Positions 1-8,405 of a stretch of 64,000 nucleotides of DNA are shown piece by piece (within the stretch, counting starts at the first letter, position 1; every line of letters starts with the position of its first letter). The position numbers and the translations under genes were made by a program. The stretch is from assembly GCF_920984665.1 (NCBI RefSeq), contig NZ_CAKLBP010000007.1, positions 248,001 through 312,000 on the forward strand. Direction: 5' to 3'. The DNA comes from Pedobacter sp. Leaf170. GTDB lineage: Bacteria > Bacteroidota > Bacteroidia > Sphingobacteriales > Sphingobacteriaceae. The notes under the pieces are model-generated. The model was given only the letters and a program-made list of their open reading frames with translations, was not told the origin of the DNA and did not search any database.

Positions 1-437
1 TAGATGTTTCTGCTCTAGATGTTTCGGAGAAAGCATTAACTGTTGCTCAAGAGAATGCCAACCTAAATCAGGCAGAGATTAATTTTATCGAAGCAGATAT
101 TTTATCCTATACAACTTCTGAAACTTATGATATTATTGTTAGCAATCCGCCTTACATAAGAGAATTGGAAAAAGCAGATATGCATCAAAATGTTTTGGAA
201 CATGAGCCACACCGTGCATTATTTGTGAGTAATGAAAATCCACTTATTTTTTACAATGCCATAGCAGATTTTGCCTTAACAAATTTAAATCCAAATGGTT
301 ACCTGTTCTTCGAAATTAATGAGTTCTTATGGGCAGAAACGCTTCAAATATTAATTGATAAACAGTTCAAAAACATAGAGTTAAGAAAAGACATGCAAGG
401 TAAAGACCGCATGATTATGGCGAGAACAAATCCTTAA
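1..437 (+). CDS. prmC: Release factor glutamine methyltransferase PrmC (HemK), 3' part
   Basis: C-terminal part of the SAM-dependent enzyme that N5-methylates the Gln of the GGQ motif in release factors RF1 and RF2. The open frame enters from the left edge (codons from base 3) and contains the diagnostic NPPY catalytic motif at about 149-160, preceded by the acidic end of the SAM-binding strand (EADIL). The remainder matches the end of the methyltransferase domain. The true start lies outside the window; the Met at 165 is internal. The gene ends tail-to-tail with xerD, overlapping it by 4 bases. Identification rests on NPPY and overall fit to PrmC; another N5-glutamine methyltransferase is less likely. 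Confidence 0.9.
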   Translation, partial: DVSALDVSEKALTVAQENANLNQAEINFIEADILSYTTSETYDIIVSNPPYIRELEKADMHQNVLEHEPHRALFVSNENPLIFYNAIADFALTNLNPNGYLFFEINEFLWAETLQILIDKQFKNIELRKDMQGKDRMIMARTNP

Positions 438-1333
438 GAACGTGGATGAAAGTGAGTAATCACTTCTTTTAAATAATTTCTGTCAATATGCGTGTAAATT
501 TCAGTTGTGGTTATACTGGAATGACCAAGCATTTCTTGTACAGCTCTTAAATCTGCACCACCTTCTATTAAATGTGTAGCAAAAGAATGGCGCAAAGTGT
601 GCGGGCTAATCGTTTTCTTTAAACCAATTGCCGCCGCTAAACCTTTAATTAGCGTGAATATTGTAGTTCGAGATAATTTCGCCCCAAACCGATTTAAAAA
701 AACGAAATCTTCATTGCCTTTTTTAATCGCTTGATGATTTCTAACCTGATTAAGGTAAATATCTATCAATTTTAACGCAACACCTCCAATTGGTATCAAT
801 CTTTCCTTGTTCCCTTTACCAATCACTTTAATAAATTCTATTTGTGGATAAAGATTAGAAATTTTTAAATCTGTTAACTCAGTAACACGTAAACCACAGC
901 CGTACAAAACCTCTATAATCGCTTTATTGCGCATACCTTCTGGTTTTGAGGCATCAATCGCGTCAATAAGTTGATTAATTTCATTAATATTTAAAGTGTC
1001 GGGTAGTTTTCTGCTCAACTTTGGCGCCTCAATAAGTGCCATTGGGTCGGTTTCAATAACTTCTTCTTGTATTAAATATGAAAAAAAAGCCTTTAAGCCA
1101 GAAATTACTCTTGCCTGTGTAGTAGCTAACATACCTAATTCATTTAACCAGGTAATAAATAATTTTACATCATCAGTTTTAACCTCCGTTATTTTTGGCT
1201 GTGTATCAAGCGATTCAAAAAATTGACTGAACTTTTCTACATCGCTTAGATATGCGCTAACTGAATGGCCCGATAAGGAGCGTTCGAGTTTTAAATAACC
1301 ATTAAATCCTTTAATATATGTTTGCCAAAGCAT
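434..1333 (-). CDS. xerD: Site-specific tyrosine recombinase XerD
   Basis: Tyrosine recombinase of 299 residues, the usual XerC/XerD length, expected to act with a partner at dif to resolve chromosome dimers. The N-terminal SAM-like core-binding domain spans about residues 1-95 and the catalytic domain about 110-290. All active-site residues are visible: Arg149 (GCGLRVTEL), Lys173, His245 and Arg248 (HTLRH), His271 (LGHSS) and the nucleophile Tyr280 (TEIYTHID). There is no integron, phage or conjugative context, so a housekeeping role is preferred over a mobile integrase. XerD is chosen over XerC from general resemblance only. It is divergent from aroQ across a 60-base gap. Confidence 0.88.
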   Translation of the reverse strand: MLWQTYIKGFNGYLKLERSLSGHSVSAYLSDVEKFSQFFESLDTQPKITEVKTDDVKLFITWLNELGMLATTQARVISGLKAFFSYLIQEEVIETDPMALIEAPKLSRKLPDTLNINEINQLIDAIDASKPEGMRNKAIIEVLYGCGLRVTELTDLKISNLYPQIEFIKVIGKGNKERLIPIGGVALKLIDIYLNQVRNHQAIKKGNEDFVFLNRFGAKLSRTTIFTLIKGLAAAIGLKKTISPHTLRHSFATHLIEGGADLRAVQEMLGHSSITTTEIYTHIDRNYLKEVITHFHPRS

Positions 1334-1393
1334 GTTTTATTTAAGATTTTTTATAACATTGCAACGTTACAATAATTAATGCGATAAAATAAA

Positions 1394-1822
1394 ATGAAAG
1401 TACAAATTATCAATGGTCCGAATCTTAATCTTTTAGGTGTAAGAGAACCTTCAATTTATGGAAATACTAGTATTGAGGATTACATTAAAGAATTAAAATC
1501 TATTTATACCATTGTAGAAATTGATTATTTTCAAAGCAATGTTGAGGGTGAAATCATCAACAAACTACACGAAGTCGGTTTTTCTTTTGATGGCATTATT
1601 TTAAACGCTGGCGGTTACACACATACATCAGTTGCCATTGCAGATGCAATTGCAGCCATTAAAACACCGGTTGTAGAAGTACACATCTCTAATATTTATG
1701 CCAGAGAACAATTTAGACATACATCTTTAACAGGAAAAAATTGTGCTGGCGTGTTAACTGGTTTTGGAATGAATGGTTATCGCCTTGCTTTAGAAAGTTT
1801 ACTAATTAAAACTGATAAATAA
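1394..1822 (+). CDS. aroQ: 3-dehydroquinate dehydratase, type II
   Basis: Shikimate pathway enzyme converting 3-dehydroquinate to 3-dehydroshikimate in the cytoplasm. Its 142 residues match the small dodecameric type II family. The N-terminal signature GPNLNLLG with the following REP and YG is present and supplies the catalytic Tyr22. NAGGYTHTS and EVHISN (His97) form the rest of the substrate site. The stop codon overlaps the ATG of the following thioredoxin-like gene by one base (TAATG), so the two are probably co-transcribed and translationally coupled. No other aro genes lie nearby. Confidence 0.95.
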   Translation: MKVQIINGPNLNLLGVREPSIYGNTSIEDYIKELKSIYTIVEIDYFQSNVEGEIINKLHEVGFSFDGIILNAGGYTHTSVAIADAIAAIKTPVVEVHISNIYAREQFRHTSLTGKNCAGVLTGFGMNGYRLALESLLIKTDK

Positions 1823-2544
1823 TGATAAAAAACACGCTCTTGATCTCTCTGATTTTATTTTCCTTTTTTTGCTACGGACAAAACCAAAGCAAAGCGCCAA
1901 ACCCTCTTAATGAACAAACAATTGTTAGGGGAGAAGATGGTATGGTATATCCTTACAATATTTGGCAATCATTATTAAGAACCGGAAAATATTCCATCCG
2001 TAGCCGGAATACAAAAAGCGATAAGGGCGAACCGGAGTATTTAATTTATGAGCTATCTGCCGAACAACGGAAAGCAATCATGGATAAGATGCCCAAACCA
2101 CGTACAAGCGATGCATTTCAGGAGGGTGAAGCTTTTAAAGGCTTTAAGGTTACCGATATGAATGGCAATAAGTACGATTTAAGAACAAATACAGGTAATG
2201 TGATTGTGCTAAATTTTTGGTTTATTAACTGCCCGCCTTGCAAAGCCGAAATACCGGAATTAAACGAATTGGTAAAGAGTTATGCTGATAACAAAGAAGT
2301 AATTTTTCTGGCTGTAGCTTTAGATAGTAAGTACGAAATCAAAGATTTTTTAAAAACTAATCCATATCAATATAATATTATTGATGATGGAAGATTTATG
2401 GCCGATAAATATGGTGTTAAATCTTACCCAACTCATGCTGTAATTGGTAAGGATGGTATTGTAAAGTTTGGTACAGTTGGTTTGGCATTTAATACGGTTT
2501 CTTACATCAAAAAAACTATCGATGAAGCTTTAACGGCTAAGTAA
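1822..2544 (+). CDS. Exported TlpA/ResA-like thioredoxin-fold protein
   Basis: A 240-residue protein with an N-terminal signal peptide (hydrophobic residues 5-18, likely cut after CYGQ). An uncharacterised region covers about 20-100. The C-terminal AhpC/TSA-Redoxin thioredoxin fold begins near residue 104. The redox motif is CPPC at Cys137 and Cys140 after the strand NVIVLNFWF, and a cis-Pro (YPTHAVI) is visible. Such proteins act as periplasmic thiol-disulfide reductants, for example in cytochrome c or envelope protein maturation; the substrate here is unknown. The one-base overlap with aroQ suggests an operon, although the functions look unrelated. The 3' end overlaps the convergent glycosyltransferase by 8 bases. 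Confidence 0.85.
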   Translation: MIKNTLLISLILFSFFCYGQNQSKAPNPLNEQTIVRGEDGMVYPYNIWQSLLRTGKYSIRSRNTKSDKGEPEYLIYELSAEQRKAIMDKMPKPRTSDAFQEGEAFKGFKVTDMNGNKYDLRTNTGNVIVLNFWFINCPPCKAEIPELNELVKSYADNKEVIFLAVALDSKYEIKDFLKTNPYQYNIIDDGRFMADKYGVKSYPTHAVIGKDGIVKFGTVGLAFNTVSYIKKTIDEALTAK

Positions 2545-3550
2545 GTTGAGAAAACCATTTCACTTTTTTAATGAAGAAAGCCCATACAATGCTGTTTTTG
2601 TAAACACCTGCATGTTTTAAATACGGCTTTTGGTACGCAGATCTTTTAGCTGCTGTTTTAAGTAGAGATTTTAAAAAATGCCAATGCCCTTTACTTACGG
2701 CCATTGTAAATTTTGGCTTACCAGATAGCAGAAAATGCCACCAGGCGATAAAATCAATACACATCCTGATAGAAATACGAAAAATAGCATCGCCAAATGG
2801 CAAATTCTTTTGCATTATTATTAGGTTGTTTCTAAAATTTAAATAGGTTTTAAAAGGATTTTCGGTTTGTAAAGTGCCACCGCCAACGTGGAAAACCTCA
2901 CTATCCGGACAATAAACTACTTTGTAATTTAAGTTTTTCAATCTCCAGCATAAATCAATCTCTTCCATGTGGGCAAACAAATCGGCATCTAATCCACCAG
3001 CTTCTAACCAGCATTTACTTTTGATGAAAAATGAAGCACCACTTGCCCAAAAAATTTCTTTAGCATCATTGTACTGTCCATTGTCCGTTTCATATATATT
3101 AAATAATCGTCCGCGGCAAAAAGGGTAACCATAAACATCTAAGTAACCGCCAGCAGCACCTGCATATTCAAACTGACTTTTTTCTTGCTGAAATTTTATT
3201 TTGGGCTGTGCAGCAGCAATCTTTTCATCGCTTTTCATTAAATCGATAATGGGTTGTATCCAATTTGGCGTTACTTCTACATCACTATTTAGAAGAATAA
3301 AGTAATCAGCTTCAACACGTTCTAAAATTTTATTGTAACCACCTGCAAATCCATAATTAGCCTCATTTTTAAGAATTTTAACTGTTGGAAAGTTAATGGC
3401 CAAAAATTCTACCGAATCATCAGTTGAGCCATTATCACCTACAACTACCTGCAAATTATCGTAGCTTGACTTTAAAACTCCCGGGAGGAATTTTTCGAGC
3501 CAGCTTCTACCATTCCAGTTTAAAATTACAACCGCTACTGAAGGATTCAT
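2537..3550 (-). CDS. Glycosyltransferase family 2 (rhamnosyltransferase-like)
   Basis: A 337-residue GT2 enzyme with a GT-A fold at about residues 4-230: VVILNWNG at the N-terminus, GDNGSTDDS for nucleotide binding, a GGYNK segment and the acidic metal motif LLNSDVEV. The HVGGGT segment is typical of the WcaA/rhamnosyltransferase-like subgroup. It probably transfers a nucleotide-activated sugar onto a cell-envelope glycan; donor and acceptor cannot be read from sequence. Its start codon lies directly after the stop of the upstream lipid A type acyltransferase (3551), so the two are an operon with a surface glycolipid theme. Confidence 0.88.
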   Translation of the reverse strand: MNPSVAVVILNWNGRSWLEKFLPGVLKSSYDNLQVVVGDNGSTDDSVEFLAINFPTVKILKNEANYGFAGGYNKILERVEADYFILLNSDVEVTPNWIQPIIDLMKSDEKIAAAQPKIKFQQEKSQFEYAGAAGGYLDVYGYPFCRGRLFNIYETDNGQYNDAKEIFWASGASFFIKSKCWLEAGGLDADLFAHMEEIDLCWRLKNLNYKVVYCPDSEVFHVGGGTLQTENPFKTYLNFRNNLIIMQKNLPFGDAIFRISIRMCIDFIAWWHFLLSGKPKFTMAVSKGHWHFLKSLLKTAAKRSAYQKPYLKHAGVYKNSIVWAFFIKKVKWFSQLT

Positions 3551-4429
3551 TTATATATTTTCGGGTTTAAATTTCCAGCGTTTATGGCTCCAAAGCCAAT
3601 ATTGAGGAGTTTCATTAATTATATTTTCTAAGAATTTGAAATGCAATTTTGTAATTTCACCATCTACAGTTTCTGCAGGATTTAAACACATAGGCAGCAC
3701 TTCAACATCATAATAACCTGGTTTAACCACATTTACTTTAAAATAATAAATCGGCCGGTTGGTTGATTTGGCAATTTTTTCTACTCCTAAAAGGGCAGGA
3801 GTAGGTTGATTTAAAAAATCGAGAAAGAATTTACTTTCTTCTCTAACAGGAGATTGATCACTTGCAAAACAAAGCAAACTTGGCTCATTTTTATAGGTTG
3901 CCATACAACGCAAAGTTTGGCGCATAGCTACAAAAATGTTCCCAAATTTTGTTCTTATCTTATCAAACCATTCTTCAAAAACTTTATTGTTAATAGGTTT
4001 GTAAATTACAATAGTTTTGGCCGATAAATTTAAGCCGAGCGCCAACGTACCAAGTTCCCAATTTCCATAATGGCCTGTACAAGCCAAAATACTTTCACTT
4101 TTTTTAAAGTGCTCTTCTAATTGTTCTAAGCCTTTAAATTTTACACGCTTTAAAGTCTCTTTTTTAGAAATTGAGGTAAGTTCTATGATTTCAAAAATGA
4201 GTTGCGATAAAAATTTATAATACTTTTTTTCAATTGATTTAATTTCAATAGCTGTTTTTTCGGGAAATGAATTACGAAGATTTTCGCTAACTACATTTTT
4301 TCTATAGCCGATAACATAATACAGGATATAATAAAGTATTCTTGCAAAGATTGATAATACTTGCAGCGGCAAAAGCGAAATAAGGTACAATAAAAATACG
4401 CCTACATGCGCAAAACCCCTTTTAATCAT
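3551..4429 (-). CDS. LpxL/HtrB-type lysophospholipid (lipid A) acyltransferase
   Basis: Inner-membrane acyltransferase with an N-terminal membrane segment (about residues 5-35) followed by the LPLAT fold. The catalytic HX4E motif is HYGNWE; a second conserved block appears as ASDQSP. In Gram-negatives such enzymes add a secondary acyl chain to lipid A, and Bacteroidetes copies are often annotated as lauroyl acyltransferases or as ornithine/flavolipin acyltransferases. An upstream in-frame Met at 4474 would overlap the divergent WbqC start at 4469 and adds a non-family sequence, so the Met at 4429 (MIKRGF) is preferred. It is followed without a gap by the GT2 gene. Confidence 0.85.
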   Translation of the reverse strand: MIKRGFAHVGVFLLYLISLLPLQVLSIFARILYYILYYVIGYRKNVVSENLRNSFPEKTAIEIKSIEKKYYKFLSQLIFEIIELTSISKKETLKRVKFKGLEQLEEHFKKSESILACTGHYGNWELGTLALGLNLSAKTIVIYKPINNKVFEEWFDKIRTKFGNIFVAMRQTLRCMATYKNEPSLLCFASDQSPVREESKFFLDFLNQPTPALLGVEKIAKSTNRPIYYFKVNVVKPGYYDVEVLPMCLNPAETVDGEITKLHFKFLENIINETPQYWLWSHKRWKFKPENI

Positions 4430-4468
4430 TAATTTTGAAACGTTTGAACTACAAACATATATTTTCAA

Positions 4469-5080
4469 ATGCAAAATACAGCTATACTTCCATTATTTTA
4501 TCTTCCTCCGGTAGGCTATATTAGTCGGCTACAATCAGTTAGTGATAATTTTTTACTAGAGAAATACGAGCATTTTCCTAAACAAACATATAGAAACCGG
4601 GCAAGTATTTATTCACCTAACGGGAAATTAGATTTAACAGTTCCGGTTGTTAAGGGTTCTAAAATGCGTACGGCAATGAAAGATGTTAAAATAAGCTATG
4701 ATTTTAATTGGCAACGCTTACATTGGATGAGTTTTGAAAGTTCTTACCGAAGTTCGGCTTATTTTGAATATTACGAAGATGAAATGGCCGTTTTTTATAA
4801 TAAGAAGTACGATTTTCTGTTCGATTATAATCTGGAGCTTTTGGAATGGATTAGCAAAAAGTTAAAGTTGAACGTAGAATTTAATTGTACAACAGCGTAC
4901 ACGGATGATTTAGCCGAAGGACTTAATTATCGAGATTTTATGAATCCGAAGAAAACTGAAGAATATTTAAACAATAAACCATATTATCAGGTTTTTGAAG
5001 ATAAACATCAATTTATTGCTAACCTTAGTGTTGTAGATTTACTTTTTAACCAGGGTCCGCAAGCAAAATCATATCTCTAA
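4469..5080 (+). CDS. WbqC family protein
   Basis: A 203-residue WbqC-like protein (PF08889 family). N-terminal LPLFYLPPVGYISRLQ matches the family opening, and YRNRASIYSPNG and the HWMSFESSYRSS block are typical. The family is associated with O-antigen or surface polysaccharide gene sets and is thought to work in unusual sugar modification, but its reaction is not established. It is transcribed away from the acyltransferase and glycosyltransferase pair, which fits a surface-glycan neighbourhood. The corA start follows 3 bases after the stop, so co-transcription with corA is likely. Confidence 0.85.
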   Translation: MQNTAILPLFYLPPVGYISRLQSVSDNFLLEKYEHFPKQTYRNRASIYSPNGKLDLTVPVVKGSKMRTAMKDVKISYDFNWQRLHWMSFESSYRSSAYFEYYEDEMAVFYNKKYDFLFDYNLELLEWISKKLKLNVEFNCTTAYTDDLAEGLNYRDFMNPKKTEEYLNNKPYYQVFEDKHQFIANLSVVDLLFNQGPQAKSYL

Positions 5081-5082
5081 TT

Positions 5083-6210
5083 ATGGCTAAAAACAAACCT
5101 CGTAATCGAAGCAGACATACACATTATAAGGTTCCCGAACCAGGTACAAGTCCAGGTTCATACGCCATAGACGAGAATGCTTTGAAGCCTATAATAACGC
5201 TTCACAAATACAATACAAAATCGTACGAGAAAGAAGAGTTAAAAAACATCAACAATATTGATAAATTAACTGCTAACAAGGATTTTTTTTATTGGTTTGA
5301 TATTAAAGGCTTAGCAGATCCAGGTATTTTTGAAACACTTTTTAAAGAGTTGAACATTAGCCGTTTGGTTTTAGAAGATATAACCAGCTCATATCAGCGC
5401 CCAAAATTAGATGAATACGATGCTGATGAATATGTTTTTTCGGTAAGCAGGCATCTTTATATTAATGAAGAAGGCGACTTAATTAATGAGCAAATCTCCT
5501 TTGTACTCACTACAAAATGCTTGATTACTTTTCAGGAAAATTACGAAGATTGCTTTAATCCCGTTAGGAAACGCTTAGAAATTGGCAAGGGAAATATTAG
5601 AATTGGCGGAGCAAGCTATTTAATGTATGCCATGATGGATGCAATAGTAGATAATTACTTTTCGCTTTTAAATTACTGGGGAGAGGAGCTTGATGCAATT
5701 GAAGATAGGTTATTTGATAATCCGGATAGGAGAATTATGTACGATACACAAGGCATTAAGCGTTCTTTGATTACAATTAGAAAAGTTGCCTGGCCCGAAA
5801 GAGATAAATTAAACGATATTATTAGAAGCGACAGTAACTTAATTTCTGATTTGACCAAAACCTACATGAAAGATGCTTACGACCATTGCATCCAGATTAT
5901 CGATTTTATCGAATCTTTAAAGGAAATAGCCTCTGCCAATATCGATATGAACTTATCGATAACAAGTAACCGTATGAATGAGATTATGAAGGTTTTGACT
6001 ATAATCTCCTCTATATTTATTCCGCTGACATTTATTGCCGGTATTTACGGCATGAATTTTAGCCGCGAAGACCCGGTTACAGGTAAAATTTTAAAAGATA
6101 ACATGCCAGAACTTTACGCCGAGCATGGTTACTTCTACACCTGGTTGGTTATGTTGTTAATTGCCATAGTTCAGATAATTTATTTTTGGCGTAGGGGATG
6201 GTTTAAATAA
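5083..6210 (+). CDS. corA: CorA magnesium/cobalt transporter
   Basis: A 375-residue CorA-family channel: a large cytoplasmic N-terminal funnel domain (about 35-290), a long stalk helix and two C-terminal transmembrane helices (about 300-322 and 345-366). The selectivity motif YGMNF sits in the loop between the helices at about residues 321-325. Expected to form a pentamer importing Mg2+ (also Co2+ or Ni2+) down the membrane potential. It is followed after 73 bases by mgtE, a second unrelated Mg2+ channel, so the pair is a magnesium homeostasis locus. The downstream start is preceded by a GGGGAATTAAAGCT leader. Confidence 0.95.
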   Translation: MAKNKPRNRSRHTHYKVPEPGTSPGSYAIDENALKPIITLHKYNTKSYEKEELKNINNIDKLTANKDFFYWFDIKGLADPGIFETLFKELNISRLVLEDITSSYQRPKLDEYDADEYVFSVSRHLYINEEGDLINEQISFVLTTKCLITFQENYEDCFNPVRKRLEIGKGNIRIGGASYLMYAMMDAIVDNYFSLLNYWGEELDAIEDRLFDNPDRRIMYDTQGIKRSLITIRKVAWPERDKLNDIIRSDSNLISDLTKTYMKDAYDHCIQIIDFIESLKEIASANIDMNLSITSNRMNEIMKVLTIISSIFIPLTFIAGIYGMNFSREDPVTGKILKDNMPELYAEHGYFYTWLVMLLIAIVQIIYFWRRGWFK

Positions 6211-6283
6211 AATCTTCTTTTTTTAAAGTTGATTTAAAGCATTAAAAATCTATTAGAATTTCTATTTTAGGGGAATTAAAGCT

Positions 6284-7636
6284 ATGCAGTCATCATTCGA
6301 AATAGATAAAAGCGACGTTGTAAAGGTTAAGAATGCGATCTTAGCTGGCGATGAAACCCTTAAAGAGGTTTTAGAAGAGTATCATGCCTCAGAAATTGCA
6401 ATTCTTTTCGAAAGGTTAGATAAATCAGAGCAACAGCATATCATAAATTTATTACCGGCCGAAATCGCTTCAGAAATTATTTCGGAGATGGATGAAGAAT
6501 CTCATCCTGAAGATTTGCTTTTTCAGCTCCATCCGGATAAGCGTACAGAAATTGTAGAGGAATTAGATTATGATGATGCAACAGATATTATCTCTCAACT
6601 CGAAGACCACGAGCAAAAAGAGATTCTTGAGGATTTGCAGGATGACCACGCATCTGAAATACGAAATCTTTTAACTTACGACGAAAAAACAGCTGGTGGT
6701 TTAATGAATACAGAATTAATCTGTGTTAACATTAACCTCACTAAAAAACATGCTATTGATGAAATTATTCGCCAAAGCGAAGAAATGGAAGAATTTTATA
6801 CCATTTACGTTGTTGATGATAATGATGTTTTTAAAGGTATTGTTTCGCTAAAAGAAATTATTAAGGCCAAACACGATGCAAAAATTACGGAGCTTGTTAT
6901 TACTAATGCAGTTTACGTTTCTCCCGACACCGACCAGGAAGAGGTGGCGCAGTTAATTTCGCAGTATAACTTAACCAGTATTCCGGTAATTGATGAGAAC
7001 CAGAAATTACTAGGAAGAGTAACTTTTGATGATGTAATTGATGTTTTAGAAGCAGAAAGTACGGAAGATATCTTAAAAATCTCCGGTGTATCAGAAGATG
7101 AAGAACTTAGCGGTAATTGGGTTGAGGCTGTAAAATCTCGTTTGCCGTGGTTAATTATTAACTTAGGTACAGCTTTTTTGGCATCATCCGTTATCAGATA
7201 TTTTGACCCAACCATAAAGCTAATTCCATCATTAGCTGCATACATGACAATAATTGCCGGAATGGGTGGTAATGCTGCTACACAAGCCTTAGCCGTTACC
7301 GTTCGTCGTATTTCTTTATATGATTTAACGGATAATCAAGCCTATAGAACTGTTTTAAAAGAATTTACTGTAGGCTTAATTAATGGCGCCGCAAACGGCT
7401 TAATCGTGTTTATCTTTGCTTATTTCTTTGATGGAAACCCAATGCTTGGGGTTGTTATTTTTCTGGCGATGACGGGCAATTTGGTTATTGCAGGCATTAC
7501 CGGTGCAAGTATTCCTTTGGTTTTAAAAAGAGTAGGTATTGACCCTGCTATAGCATCATCTATAATTATTACAACATTTACAGATGTTTTCGGCTTTATG
7601 CTGATTTTAGGTCTGGCCAGTAAACTCTTATTATAA
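6284..7636 (+). CDS. mgtE: MgtE magnesium transporter
   Basis: A 450-residue MgtE channel. The N domain of repeated helices (about 15-125) is followed by a pair of CBS domains (about 135-255) that sense cytosolic Mg2+, a plug helix (GNWVEAVKSRLPW) and a five-helix C-terminal membrane domain (about 285-450) with the conserved GMGGNAATQ segment. Length and order match the Thermus MgtE type. It lies directly downstream of corA in the same orientation and is followed by a hairpin terminator at 7656-7686. Confidence 0.95.
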   Translation: MQSSFEIDKSDVVKVKNAILAGDETLKEVLEEYHASEIAILFERLDKSEQQHIINLLPAEIASEIISEMDEESHPEDLLFQLHPDKRTEIVEELDYDDATDIISQLEDHEQKEILEDLQDDHASEIRNLLTYDEKTAGGLMNTELICVNINLTKKHAIDEIIRQSEEMEEFYTIYVVDDNDVFKGIVSLKEIIKAKHDAKITELVITNAVYVSPDTDQEEVAQLISQYNLTSIPVIDENQKLLGRVTFDDVIDVLEAESTEDILKISGVSEDEELSGNWVEAVKSRLPWLIINLGTAFLASSVIRYFDPTIKLIPSLAAYMTIIAGMGGNAATQALAVTVRRISLYDLTDNQAYRTVLKEFTVGLINGAANGLIVFIFAYFFDGNPMLGVVIFLAMTGNLVIAGITGASIPLVLKRVGIDPAIASSIIITTFTDVFGFMLILGLASKLLL

Positions 7637-7655
7637 ATTAGTATTTACATAAAAC

Positions 7656-7686
7656 AAAAATGGCAGATTATTTATCTGCCATTTTT
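7656..7686. terminator. Bidirectional terminator between mgtE and ohr
   Basis: Perfect stem AAAATGGCAGAT / ATCTGCCATTTT with a short loop, flanked by A and T runs on the two sides, so it can stop transcription from both convergent genes. Confidence 0.85.
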
Positions 7687-7695
7687 GTTCCGTAT

Positions 7696-8106
7696 TTATA
7701 TCGCCGTAACTCTCACTTCGATATTTCCTTTTGTTGCTTTAGAGTAAGGACAGGTTTTGTGAGCCTTATCTGCAATTTTTTGAGCTTCTTCGGTGGTAAT
7801 GCCAGGTATATGAACATCCAATTCTGCTGATAAACCATACACGTTTCCATCCTTATTAAAAGAAACCTGAACGTTAACAGTTGCTTCGCTAGTATCAACA
7901 CCTTCACGTTCGGCAATAGAACCTAATGCGCCTAAATAGCATGATCCCCATGCTGCTGCAAATAATTGCTCAGGATTTGACGCACCACCTTGACCGCCCA
8001 TTTCTTTTGGTTTTCTTAATTCCAAATCCAAAATTCCATCATTCGACTTTACATGTCCGTCTCTTCCGCCGGTGGCTGTTACTTCAGCCGTATATAATTT
8101 TTCCAT
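7696..8106 (-). CDS. ohr: Organic hydroperoxide resistance protein Ohr (OsmC family)
   Basis: A 136-residue thiol peroxidase reducing organic and lipid hydroperoxides in the cytoplasm. Both catalytic cysteines are present: Cys56 in AAAWGSCYLGAL (peroxidatic) and Cys119 in HKTCPYSKATKGN (resolving). The opening LYTAEVTATGGRDGHV and the Arg in IEVRVTAI are typical of Ohr rather than OsmC. Full family length. No ohrR repressor lies next to it, so regulation is not visible here. A frame-shifted reading frame inside it (7713-7916) is a shadow. Confidence 0.93.
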   Translation of the reverse strand: MEKLYTAEVTATGGRDGHVKSNDGILDLELRKPKEMGGQGGASNPEQLFAAAWGSCYLGALGSIAEREGVDTSEATVNVQVSFNKDGNVYGLSAELDVHIPGITTEEAQKIADKAHKTCPYSKATKGNIEVRVTAI

Positions 8107-8336
8107 AATACAGTTTTAATAAAGGATAACAAACAATGAAATGCATTGTTTTATTTAAAATATATCCCTAAAACGGTTAAATTTCGTGTAAAAATCTCCT
8201 TTTTCGTTTGTAATTCGAGATTGCAATTTTTCTACTCAATTCAATAAAAACCAGCTCGTTGCTTATCAAGTTTAAAACAATATATATTCCTAAAAGGAGT
8301 AATTCATGTAAATTACTTGTTCTAAGCATACTAAGA

Positions 8337-8369
8337 TTGATATTCATAATTCATTAAGATCTAATTTTG
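8337..8369 (+). promoter_or_regulatory. Bacteroidetes-type promoter of the type IX cargo gene
   Basis: TTG at 8337-8339 and TAATTTTG (consensus TAnnTTTG) at 8362-8369, with a spacer of 22 bases, slightly long. Transcription would begin near 8376, downstream of the TTG at 8367 that heads the longest reading frame, so translation must start later. Confidence 0.5.
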
Positions 8370-8405
8370 GGTAACCAAATTGATAAATCTATAAATCTCC
8401 CTATA

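Noticed and set aside
434..1333. Integrase of a mobile element
   Set aside because: No attachment repeats, no element genes, and length and residues match chromosomal XerD.
1360..1371. Near-palindrome TGCAACGTTACA as a metalloregulator box between xerD and aroQ
   Set aside because: Neither flanking gene has a metal link and one mismatch breaks the symmetry; probably chance.
8367..8405. TTG start of the type IX cargo gene
   Set aside because: It lies inside the TAATTTTG -7 box; the GTG at 8406 gives a better signal peptide.
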